Assembly (NCBI GenBank): GCA_016706425.1 | Contig: JADJJR010000001.1 | Location: forward strand, 186,001-250,000 | Source: Elusimicrobiota bacterium | Lineage (GTDB): Bacteria; Elusimicrobiota; Elusimicrobia; FEN-1173 | Length of the DNA stretch: 64,000 nucleotides | Direction of reading: 5' to 3' | Program-made: the position numbers and the translations under genes | Notes under the pieces: model-generated | The model's database searches: none | Told to the model about the DNA's origin: nothing | What the model saw: only the letters and a program-made list of their open reading frames with translations | In this document: one piece after another, positions 35,014 through 42,191 of the stretch | How the letters are laid out: every line of letters starts with the position of its first letter | How positions within the stretch are numbered: position 1 is the stretch's first letter

Positions 35014-35622
35014 ATGAAACCATCTTCCCCCGCTTCTTCCCGTGTCGCCTTTTGGGCCGCTCTGGGCTGTTTCTTCTTGACGGGTTGCGCCACCGTGCGG
35101 TTGGAGGGTCAGGCCCTGGGGCCCGCCGGGGTCTACCGGCGCACGGCTGTCTGTTACGCCGCGCCCACGTCGGACGGACGCCGCCGGGCGGAAGAGGCCT
35201 TCCGCGCCGCCCTCGCCGCGCACCAAACCGCGCCGGGGGAATCCCGCGTCGCCGTCCCGTCGGTTAAAGGCCCCGAGGACCTGGCCGCCCAGTTGGCGGG
35301 CCAGGGGTACGATTCCCTGCTCGTCCTGGGTCTCCACCCCTTTGTCCACCGTGAGGAGGACGCCGACTGGCGGTCGGTCTTCCGCGCGGGGGCCGATGGA
35401 TTGACCTTTAACACCGTGGAGACCGCCGCGGTGCCCGGGGGCCGACGCTACGTGGGCGGCCACGTGTGGTTGATTGATCTCAAAACCGGCCGCGCCGTCT
35501 GGTCGGGCCACGGCACCCTGGGCGTGCCCGCCGACGCGGGTCCCCGGCGGACGATGAAAGCGGCCGCTCGGGCGGTGGTCCGGAGGTTGGTCGAGGAGAA
35601 GCTCCTGACGGAGGCCCGTTGA
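35014..35622 (+). CDS. Lipoprotein of unknown function
   Basis: 202 residues with a lipoprotein signal (FFLTGC, Cys at about 26). The mature part has alternating charged and short beta stretches (GYDSLLVLGLHP, RRYVGGHVWLIDLKTGRAVWSG) that resemble periplasmic lipoproteins with a DUF799/TolB-N-like fold, but I cannot assign a family. The ATG at 35014 has AAAGGAG 7 nt upstream. TAGAAT at 34980-34985 may be the -10 box. Its stop overlaps the next gene's TTG. Confidence 0.75.
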   Translation: MKPSSPASSRVAFWAALGCFFLTGCATVRLEGQALGPAGVYRRTAVCYAAPTSDGRRRAEEAFRAALAAHQTAPGESRVAVPSVKGPEDLAAQLAGQGYDSLLVLGLHPFVHREEDADWRSVFRAGADGLTFNTVETAAVPGGRRYVGGHVWLIDLKTGRAVWSGHGTLGVPADAGPRRTMKAAARAVVRRLVEEKLLTEAR

Positions 35623-36104
35623 GGCGAGCGGTTGCCGCCGTCACAGCCTGTTTTTTAATTTGCGGAGAAGCGGTGGCCGGCGGGCCCGCCCCGATCGGCG
35701 AATGGGCGACCGTGGATGACAAAACGGGTAAGGAAACCGGCCGGGTGCGCATCGGAGCGCGTCGGGGCGTGCTCACGGGGCGGGTGGTCGCGATCACGGA
35801 CCCCCGGGACCGCGACGCTGTGTGCGAAGATTGCCCCGGGGAATGGAAGGGCCGGCCGGTTCTGGGTCTTCCGATTCTGCGCCACGTCACCCGTTCGGCG
35901 AAAACCGACGATTGGGCGGGCGGCACGATCTTGGACCCGGAAAACGGAAAAACCTACCGGGTGCGCTTGCGACTTTTGGACAATGGGAAACACCTTCGGG
36001 TCCGGGGGTACCTGGGCCCCTTTTACCGGACGCAGGTGTGGCGGCGGGTTTATAAATACGGGGGAGTGAAGTCATGGAAAACACCACCAAGAAAAAAATC
36101 CTAA
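35619..36104 (+). CDS. DUF2147 family secreted protein
   Basis: 161 residues with a signal peptide (about 1-20, ending AVA). The mature part follows the DUF2147 pattern: GEWATVDDKTGKETGRVRI, a Cys pair (VCEDCPGEW) then LGLPILRHV, GGTILDPENGKTYRVRLRLLDNGKHLRVRGYLG. These are predicted envelope proteins of unknown function. It starts at a TTG overlapping the previous stop (TTGA) with GGAGG upstream, and overlaps the next gene by 31 nt. Confidence 0.85.
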   Translation: MRRAVAAVTACFLICGEAVAGGPAPIGEWATVDDKTGKETGRVRIGARRGVLTGRVVAITDPRDRDAVCEDCPGEWKGRPVLGLPILRHVTRSAKTDDWAGGTILDPENGKTYRVRLRLLDNGKHLRVRGYLGPFYRTQVWRRVYKYGGVKSWKTPPRKKS

Positions 36105-36565
36105 AGCGCGGGATCGGGGCCACCGTCCTCCTTTTGGGCGTCCTTCAATTCGTGCCGGCGGATCGTTCCAACCCGCCGGTGGAAAAAGAAGTGGACGCGC
36201 CGCCGGCGGTTCGGGACGTCCTCCGCCGGGCCTGCTACGACTGTCATTCCCACGAAACCGTTTGGCCCTGGTACAGCCGTGTGGCCCCGGTGTCGCTCCT
36301 GGTTGCGCACGATGTGGGGGAGGGGCGCGAAGAATTGAATTTTTCCCGTTGGAATTTCGCCGACGCCGCCGTGGAGTCCCGTGTTCGCCATCGCGTCTGG
36401 CACGAGGTGGAGGAGGAGGAAATGCCCCTTTGGTTTTATGTCCCCCTTCACCCGGAGGCCCGCTTGAGCGCCGCCGATAAGGAAACGCTCCGGGCCTGGG
36501 CGCTGGCGTCGACGGCCCCCGCGACGACGGCGGGGCCCGTCCTCTCGACCGAGGACGTCCGCTGA
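36074..36565 (+). CDS. Haem-binding domain protein
   Basis: 163 residues: one N-terminal membrane anchor (about 12-28), then a CYDCHSHETVWPWYSRVAPVS stretch with a c-type CxxCH haem site, followed by the usual Trp/Glu-rich part of the Haem_bd family. Probably periplasmic-facing. The ATG lies inside the end of the DUF2147 gene (31-nt overlap), so translation is coupled. The redox partner is not evident. Confidence 0.86.
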   Translation: MENTTKKKILKRGIGATVLLLGVLQFVPADRSNPPVEKEVDAPPAVRDVLRRACYDCHSHETVWPWYSRVAPVSLLVAHDVGEGREELNFSRWNFADAAVESRVRHRVWHEVEEEEMPLWFYVPLHPEARLSAADKETLRAWALASTAPATTAGPVLSTEDVR

Positions 36566-36603
36566 CCCCCGACGCCGGGCCCCTGCCCGCGGACGAGCGG
36601 GCG

Positions 36604-37149
36604 TTGATTTCGCGCTGTCAGTCGGGAGACGGCCGGGCTTTCGCCGCCCTCATGGACCTCTACCGGCACAAGATCTTTTCCCTCACCCAACGGGTCTGTG
36701 CCCAGGCCCCGGCGGAGGCCGACGACGTTTTCCAGGAAACCTTCCTCACGGCGTTCAAGGAAATCCAAAAATTCCGGGGCGCCTCGCGGTTGGGCACCTG
36801 GCTTTATCGCATCGCCTCGAACCTTTGCTGGACGCGCCTGCGCCGGCGCCGACGGGCGGTTTCTTTGGGGGGCGAGGAGGGGTTGCCCCCGGACTTGGCC
36901 CGGGGGCTGTTGTCGCCCCCGGATGACCCCGCCGAAACCGCGCGTCAGCGGGAAATTCAAAGAGCCGTGGGCGAGGCCCTGGCCCGCTTGTCCGTGGACT
37001 ATCGAATGGTGGTGGCTTTGAGCGACCTGCGCGGATTGAAGAACGAAACCATCGCGGGGGCGCTCTCCTTGAGCCTTTCGGCGGTGAAGAGCCGATTGCA
37101 TCGAGGAAGGAACATGTTGAAAAAACAACTCAAATTGCATAGGCCATAA
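36604..37149 (+). CDS. ECF-type RNA polymerase sigma factor
   Basis: 181 residues. Region 2 is seen in FQETFLTAFKEIQKF with the DDVFQE core, and region 4 in LRGLKNETIAGALSLSLSAVKSRLHRGRNML, a helix-turn-helix for the -35 element. No anti-sigma gene follows directly. The TTG at 36604 is the first standard start; the frame and family N-terminus extend 14 codons further to a CTG at 36562 that overlaps the haem protein stop, so the real start may be non-canonical. Confidence 0.88.
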   Translation: MISRCQSGDGRAFAALMDLYRHKIFSLTQRVCAQAPAEADDVFQETFLTAFKEIQKFRGASRLGTWLYRIASNLCWTRLRRRRRAVSLGGEEGLPPDLARGLLSPPDDPAETARQREIQRAVGEALARLSVDYRMVVALSDLRGLKNETIAGALSLSLSAVKSRLHRGRNMLKKQLKLHRP

Positions 37150-37213
37150 ACGCAGGAACCTATTGGGATCAATTTCGTTGTAAACAAAGCAGTCAAACTC
37201 ACGGAGGTGTTCT

Positions 37214-37423
37214 ATGAAATGCAATGTCGGCGGGGCGGACCGAGCGATTCGGATCGTGGCGGGTTTGGTGTTGATTTCTCTGGTGTTCGTGGGGCCCAAG
37301 ACCCCCTGGGGCTGGATCGGCGCGGTGCCGCTCTTGACCGGTCTTTTTAAATTTTGCCCGGCGTATTTCCTTTTCAAGCTCAACACCGCCTGCTGCAAAG
37401 AGGAGTGCGCTCCCAAGTCCTAA
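37214..37423 (+). CDS. DUF2892 small membrane protein
   Basis: 69 residues with the DUF2892 N-terminus (MKCNVGGADRAIRIVAG) and two TM helices (about 12-26 and 35-52), ending in a cysteine-containing tail (TACCKEECAPKS). The family is seen alone or attached to rhodanese domains. A GGAGGTG lies about 7 nt before the ATG. No promoter was clear in the 64-nt gap upstream. Confidence 0.85.
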   Translation: MKCNVGGADRAIRIVAGLVLISLVFVGPKTPWGWIGAVPLLTGLFKFCPAYFLFKLNTACCKEECAPKS

Positions 37424-37450
37424 CCGGGATCGCGGGCGGGCGCGGCGGTG

Positions 37451-37494
37451 TTGATTTTTTATTGGTCACGTGTATAATTATACACGTGACCAAT
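37451..37494 (+). promoter_or_regulatory. tetR promoter with a 34-bp perfect palindrome (operator)
   Basis: -35 TTGATT (37451-37456), a 16-nt spacer and -10 TATAAT (37473-37478, perfect). Positions 37461-37494 form a perfect 34-bp inverted repeat with half-site ATTGGTCACGTGTATAA, covering spacer, -10 box and start point. Bound regulator would block RNA polymerase. The ATG follows at 37496, giving a leader of only about 10 nt and no ribosome site. Confidence 0.85.
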
Positions 37495-37495
37495 T

Positions 37496-38131
37496 ATGCC
37501 GCGCCCGTCCCGCGCTCTTGATCAACGCCTTTTAACCGCCGCCCGCCAATTGGTGGAGGCCAAAGGCTTTTCCGCGCTCACCGTGCGGGCCGTCTCCGCC
37601 CGCGCCCGGGTCAACCCCGGGATGTTCCATTACCACTTCAAAAACCGCCGCGTTTTCAAACAGCGCATGTTCGCCCTCTTCTACGAAGATTTCTTCCGGG
37701 ATTTCCTCGGGGCCCTGGGGGACGAAAGGGACCCCGTGTTGCGTTTGCGGCGCGCGCTGACGTTTTTGGGAACCTTCATCCGCGACCACCGGGGCCTCGG
37801 CCTTGCGTTGGTTCAAGACGCCCTCGCGGGGGACGCCGACACCTTGGCCCTCATCCGCACCCACTTTCTTCGGCACGGACGGCTGATTCTCGAGGCCTTG
37901 GCCGAAGGGCAGGCGGCCGGGCGGTTGCGCCCGACGCCGCTGCCCAACGTGATTGTTTCGGTCCTGGGGACCGTGGGCCTGCCGTTCATCCTTTTGGAAG
38001 CCCTGCGCCGGGCGGGGACCCGGGAACCCTTCGGGTTTTCATGGAACGTTTTCGAGGAGGCGGTCGCGGGCGACGCCGGACTGGCCGAACGCATTCAACT
38101 GTTGATCCGGGGGCTGTCCCGTGGGGCGTGA
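37496..38131 (+). CDS. TetR/AcrR-family repressor
   Basis: 211 residues. The N-terminal HTH (about 8-55) reads LLTAARQLVEAKGFSALTVRAVSARARVNPGMFHYHFKNRRVFKQ; the C-terminal ligand domain is helical and unassigned. It is the first gene of the exporter run and is preceded by a perfect palindrome over its own promoter, so autorepression, relieved by an exported compound, is the natural reading. The mRNA would be almost leaderless. Its 3' end overlaps the TolC-like gene by 11 nt. Confidence 0.92.
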   Translation: MPRPSRALDQRLLTAARQLVEAKGFSALTVRAVSARARVNPGMFHYHFKNRRVFKQRMFALFYEDFFRDFLGALGDERDPVLRLRRALTFLGTFIRDHRGLGLALVQDALAGDADTLALIRTHFLRHGRLILEALAEGQAAGRLRPTPLPNVIVSVLGTVGLPFILLEALRRAGTREPFGFSWNVFEEAVAGDAGLAERIQLLIRGLSRGA

Positions 38132-39482
38132 CGCGCGGCGATGGAGCGCGCTTTTCCTCCTCGGCGCCGCGGGGACGATCGCCGGGTCGTCCCGGGCGCT
38201 GACTTTGGAAGAGTGCGTCGCCGCGGCCCTGGCCCGTTCCCCGGCCCTCGTCGCCGCCGACGCGGTCCGGACCGCCGCCGAAGCCCGGGCGGACAGCATG
38301 CGCGCCCAGGGGGTTCCCAAATTGTCCGTCGACGCCCAATGGCGTCACCTCGCGGTGGTGCCGGCGTTTAAACCCAGCCCTTTCGCGCCCGCTGTTGAAA
38401 TGGGGGACAACACCAATTATTCCTTCGGTCCCCAGGCCCAATGGTCGGTGTGGGATTCCGGCCAACGCCGTCGCGCCGCGGCCGGCCTTTCCCATCAAGC
38501 GGCCGCCCGCGCGGCCGAGCGTGACGCCGCCGAAAACGAGTTGCGATGGGGTGTCCGCCGCGCCTATTTTCAAGCCATGGGGGCCGCCGAACGGGTCCGC
38601 TCGGTGGCCGAGGTGCTTCGTTTGGCCGAAGCCCAGCGGGAGGACATCCGCCTGCGCCGCGACGCCGGGGCCGCCAGCCGACAGGATTGGCTGCAATCCG
38701 ACGCCGAGGCCCTGGGACGACGTCGCGAATTCAGCGAAGCGCAGGCCGATCTGGGCGCGGCCCTCCGCGCGCTGTTCCTTTTGACCCGGTCGCCCCCACC
38801 GGACCTGCGGCGACCTCTGCCCCGGGATGTGGCGGAACGTCGGCCGCCCGACGTTCCCGCCGCCACGTTCGTTTTTGAAAGCGACGACCCCGCCGCCCTC
38901 CGCGTCCGTTTGGTGGACGCGGCCCGCCGCCCGTTCAACGCCGAGGCGCCCGACCTCCGCGCCGCCGATTTCGCCGCGCGGGCGGCCCGGGACGCCGCGG
39001 CGTCGGTCCGCGCGGGGCGCGGCCCCAGCGTGCAACTCCTGGCCCGCGCCAGCCGTGACTACCCCAATGGCCCGGTGAAGGAGGTCGTCCAGCAAAACAC
39101 CCTGGGCGCCACCGCCCGGTGGTCGATATTTGAGGGAGGGCGAAGCCTTCGGGACGCGGCCGAACAGGACGCCCTCGCGACGGCGGCCGCGGCCCGGCTC
39201 GACCAAACCGGGGAAGACCGCCGCTTTGCCTGGGCCCAAGCGCGGGAGCGGCTGGCGAGCTTGACCGAGGAGGAGGACGTCCAGCGCCGCCTGGTGGATC
39301 GCCGCCGGGAAATCGCCGAAGTGGTTTACGATTCCTACAAAGCCGGACGGGCGTCCTACTTGGAGGTGGAAAGCGCCAACACCACCTTTCTCAACGCGCG
39401 GGTGCAGAGCGCGCGCTTGACCGTCGAGATTCTGACCCAGTTGGCCTGGATCGACCGCTGGAGCGCCCCGGAGGTGCCATGA
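38121..39482 (+). CDS. TolC-family outer-membrane efflux protein
   Basis: 453 residues with a signal peptide (about 8-26). Two repeats of the TolC type are seen: LTLEECVAAALARSPAL at the start of the mature part, and an internal symmetric second half with ARWSIFEGGRSLRDAAEQ and long Ala/Arg-rich helices that end VYDSYKAGRASYLEVESANTTFLNAR. It would provide the outer-membrane duct for the exporter. The GTG start overlaps tetR; the stop overlaps the HlyD-like gene (ATGA). Confidence 0.9.
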   Translation: MGRDARRWSALFLLGAAGTIAGSSRALTLEECVAAALARSPALVAADAVRTAAEARADSMRAQGVPKLSVDAQWRHLAVVPAFKPSPFAPAVEMGDNTNYSFGPQAQWSVWDSGQRRRAAAGLSHQAAARAAERDAAENELRWGVRRAYFQAMGAAERVRSVAEVLRLAEAQREDIRLRRDAGAASRQDWLQSDAEALGRRREFSEAQADLGAALRALFLLTRSPPPDLRRPLPRDVAERRPPDVPAATFVFESDDPAALRVRLVDAARRPFNAEAPDLRAADFAARAARDAAASVRAGRGPSVQLLARASRDYPNGPVKEVVQQNTLGATARWSIFEGGRSLRDAAEQDALATAAAARLDQTGEDRRFAWAQARERLASLTEEEDVQRRLVDRRREIAEVVYDSYKAGRASYLEVESANTTFLNARVQSARLTVEILTQLAWIDRWSAPEVP

Positions 39483-40222
39483 AACGAAAATATCTTCTCG
39501 TCTTTCCCATCGCGGCGCTGGTTGTCTTGGCCGTCTGGCGGGTCCGGCGTCACAACGCCTTCGCCTACGCGGGCACGGTCGAAGTCGCCGAGGTCCACCT
39601 GTCCGCCCGCTTGGCGGCTCCGCTCACGACCCTGCCCGTTCCGGAGGGCGCCGCGGTCAAAGCCGGGGACGTGGTGGCCCGCTTGGACGCGGCCGACTTG
39701 AAACTCGCGGCGGACAACGCCGAAAAAGACTACCGGCGCGGCCGCGCCCTCAACGTCAAGGGGTCCCTCTCCGAAGAGGCCCTGGACCGGCTGCAATTTC
39801 GGCGGGACGACACCGCGGTGCGCCTCTCCTGGGCGACGATCGTCGCCCCGCTGACGGGCACGGTGATTCGACGTTATCGGGAACCGGGCGAATGGGTGGT
39901 CCCCGGCCAAAAAATCCTCACGGTTGCCGACGTGTCATCCCCCTTCGTCGTGGTCTACGTGCCCGCCCCGGTCATGGCGCGGCGGGCGTTGGGGGAACCG
40001 GTCACGGTCCGTTGTCCCGACCTGGGGCAATCCTTCGATGGGCGGATCGTCTTCATTCGGAGCGACGCGGAATTCACCCCCAAGAACGTCCAAACACGCA
40101 CCGAACGCGAGCGCCTCGTTTTTGGGATCAAAGTGGCCATCGCCAACCCCGACGGCCGGCTCAAGGCCGGCATGTCGGTCGAAGTGGAATGGAAACCCCG
40201 TGCTGTCGATCCGGGTCGATGA
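39479..40222 (+). CDS. HlyD/YbhG-like periplasmic adaptor
   Basis: 247 residues: one N-terminal membrane anchor (about 5-21), a biotinyl-lipoyl-like half (GTVEVAEVHLSARLAAPLTTLPV ... GAAVKAGDVVARLD), a short hairpin (about 80-120) and the second half (ATIVAPLTGTVIRRYREPGEWVVPGQKILTV), then a beta domain. The hairpin is shorter than in AcrA-like adaptors. It would bridge the TolC duct and the inner-membrane ABC part. Overlaps at both ends support one operon. Confidence 0.9.
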   Translation: MKRKYLLVFPIAALVVLAVWRVRRHNAFAYAGTVEVAEVHLSARLAAPLTTLPVPEGAAVKAGDVVARLDAADLKLAADNAEKDYRRGRALNVKGSLSEEALDRLQFRRDDTAVRLSWATIVAPLTGTVIRRYREPGEWVVPGQKILTVADVSSPFVVVYVPAPVMARRALGEPVTVRCPDLGQSFDGRIVFIRSDAEFTPKNVQTRTERERLVFGIKVAIANPDGRLKAGMSVEVEWKPRAVDPGR

Positions 40223-40919
40223 CCTGCGCAAAACGATCGCCGGCCGGCCCGCGCTGGACGGCCTGTCGGCGGCCTTCGCGCCGGGCACCCTGCACGGCCT
40301 GATCGGCCCCGACGGCGCCGGGAAAACCACTTTTCTCCGCCTCTTGGCGGGACTGCTCCGGCCTTCGGCCGGCCGGATCGATTACCTCCGCGACGGCCGA
40401 CCCGTCCCTTTCGACGACGTCCGCCCCCGTTTGGCTTACATGCCCCAGACCCAAAGCCTTTACGCCGACCTGTCCGTGGGGGAGCATTTGGAATTTTTCC
40501 GGGACCTCCACGCCGTGCCGGAGGGGTCTTACCGTCCGCGGCGCGACCGTCTGCTGGCTTTGACGCGCCTGGCCCCTTTTGTGGATCGGCCCGCGGGTCA
40601 GTTGTCCGGCGGGATGTACAAAAAACTGGGGCTCATGTGCGCCCTGATCGCTTCGCCCGAGGTGTTGCTCCTCGATGAGCCCACCAACGGGGTCGACCCC
40701 GTCTCGCGCCGGGATTTTTGGAACCTTCTCTACGAATTACGCGACGGCGGCTTGCTCGTCTTGATCGCCACCGCCTATATGGACGAGGCGGAGCGGTGCG
40801 ATCGTGTCGGGGTGCTGGACGCGGGACGCTGGATCGCGAACGGTCCCCCGCGGGAGCTTCTGGAGGACGCGGGGGTTCCCGGGTTCGCCGAATTGTTCAT
40901 TCGCCGGGGAAGCCGATGA
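40200..40919 (+). CDS. ABC transporter ATPase (YbhF N-half-like)
   Basis: 239 residues of an ABC ATPase: Walker A GPDGAGKTT, Q-loop in YMPQTQSLYADLSV, signature LSGGMYKKL, Walker B VLLLDEPTNGVDP. In E. coli-type YbhF two such ATPases are fused; here this first one stands alone and the second is 6.5 kb downstream. The GTG at 40200 overlaps the adaptor gene by 23 nt. The upstream open frame is an out-of-frame shadow of that gene. Confidence 0.9.
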   Translation: MLSIRVDDLRKTIAGRPALDGLSAAFAPGTLHGLIGPDGAGKTTFLRLLAGLLRPSAGRIDYLRDGRPVPFDDVRPRLAYMPQTQSLYADLSVGEHLEFFRDLHAVPEGSYRPRRDRLLALTRLAPFVDRPAGQLSGGMYKKLGLMCALIASPEVLLLDEPTNGVDPVSRRDFWNLLYELRDGGLLVLIATAYMDEAERCDRVGVLDAGRWIANGPPRELLEDAGVPGFAELFIRRGSR

Positions 40920-40966
40920 CCGGTCCGGGCCCAAACGCCCCTTGCGCTCCGACGATCGGGCCCCTA

Positions 40967-41016
40967 GACTTACGTCGATGATCCCTCTCCCGGTGTTCGA
41001 ATCCCGTCGCCCGCCG
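40967..41016 (+). other. tRNA-like 3' fragment
   Basis: GACTTACGTC (40967-40976), a short stem-loop like the variable arm of tRNA-Leu, is followed by GGTGTTCGAATCCCGTC and GCCCGCCG (to 41016), matching a T-loop and 3' acceptor strand plus discriminator base. No matching 5' acceptor, D arm or anticodon arm is found and the T-stem is imperfect, so this looks like a tRNA remnant, not a working gene. It lies at the junction before the genes that split the exporter. Confidence 0.4.
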
Positions 41017-41027
41017 CTCGGTTCCCG

Positions 41028-42191
41028 ATGCGTTCCCCCCGCGTGAGCGACACCAACCCCGCCGAAGTCTTGATCCTGGGCGCCGGGGTGTTGGGCGCCG
41101 CCATCGCCGCTGAATTCTTGTTGGATGGGCCATGGCCGGTGTCGGTCCTGATCCGCCCCGCCCCGGGGCGATCGACCGCCCAACGACTCGAGGAACTTAA
41201 AACGTTTTTGCGGGATTCGGGAATTCCCGCCGAGGCGATCGCGCGGCTTCGGGGCGTCGTGGGCGACGCCGCCGAAGCGGGCTGGGGGTTGGCGCCCAAC
41301 GACCACGACGCGCTGCGGCGCGGCGTGACCCATGTGGTTCACGCCGCGGGCCCCGTGCGCGTGAACCTGACCCCGGCGGAGGCCCGGCGCGATTTGGTCG
41401 ACGCGACGCGCGGGGTTCTGGAATTTTCCCGAAACGCCCCCCGGGTCCAAAAACTGGAGTACATCAGTTCCTGGGGGATCGCCGGTAATTGGAAGGGACG
41501 CCTCCCGGAGGGCCCGCTGCGGGCGGCGCGGTGTTTTCACACCGCCTACGAGGCGGCCAAGGCGGAAGCCGAAGATTTGGTCTGGGCCGCGTCCACCTCG
41601 TTGCCGGTCACCGTGCACCGGCCCACGTTCGTTGTCGGGGATTCGCGCACGGGGCGCGTCCGTCGGTTCCAGGTCTTTTACGAGCTGATGGACCTCCTGG
41701 GGGGTCGCTCCACCCGAGGGTGGATCCCGCGGTTTCCCCCCCTGCCCCTGGACGCGGTGCCGGCGGATTTTGTCGCCCGGGTCGTCGCAACGTCCGCCCG
41801 GCAACCCGACTGGGCGGGACGGGCGCTGAACCTGAGCTCGCGCGTCGGCGGGGCGTGGACCGCCGCGCAATACGCCGAACGCCTGCCGCTGCTTTTCGCC
41901 GAGGCGGGGGAAGCGGTGCCGCCGCCCCACCGCATTCCCTGGTCGGTGTTTCGCCGCGCGGTCCCGTGGATGGCCCGTTGGGGTCCGCTCCGGTCCCGGC
42001 CCCTGCTGCGCGCGCTCCGTGACTTTCTGTCGGACATGGATTCCTCCGCGGCCGCGGGGTTCGGCGTCGAAACCGCCCAAACCTCCGCCGCGTTGTCCTC
42101 GGCGGGGATTGCCCTTCCCGCCGTGGAGGAATGGATCCGACCGGTGCTGCGCCGCTACGCGGCGACCCGCGTTGGGGAGGGCCCGCGATGA
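41028..42191 (+). CDS. NAD(P)-dependent SDR / thioester-reductase-like protein
   Basis: 387 residues of an extended SDR related to the male-sterility / thioester reductase (NAD_binding_4) group. The dinucleotide motif is GAGVLGAAIAAEF (a variant of GATGFLG); VVHAAGPVRVNL, YISSWGIAG and the catalytic YEAAKAEAE follow, then HRPTFVVGDSRTG and PADFVARVV. It may reduce a carrier- or CoA-bound acyl group or act on a sugar; no carrier protein is nearby. The ATG at 41028 lacks a good ribosome site. Its stop overlaps the kinase gene (ATGA). Confidence 0.82.
   Translation: MRSPRVSDTNPAEVLILGAGVLGAAIAAEFLLDGPWPVSVLIRPAPGRSTAQRLEELKTFLRDSGIPAEAIARLRGVVGDAAEAGWGLAPNDHDALRRGVTHVVHAAGPVRVNLTPAEARRDLVDATRGVLEFSRNAPRVQKLEYISSWGIAGNWKGRLPEGPLRAARCFHTAYEAAKAEAEDLVWAASTSLPVTVHRPTFVVGDSRTGRVRRFQVFYELMDLLGGRSTRGWIPRFPPLPLDAVPADFVARVVATSARQPDWAGRALNLSSRVGGAWTAAQYAERLPLLFAEAGEAVPPPHRIPWSVFRRAVPWMARWGPLRSRPLLRALRDFLSDMDSSAAAGFGVETAQTSAALSSAGIALPAVEEWIRPVLRRYAATRVGEGPR

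Noticed and set aside
40970..41299. 109-residue minus-strand frame
   Set aside because: Contains GDGIRTPGEG, an antisense tRNA-like signature over the tRNA remnant, and otherwise opposes the SDR gene.
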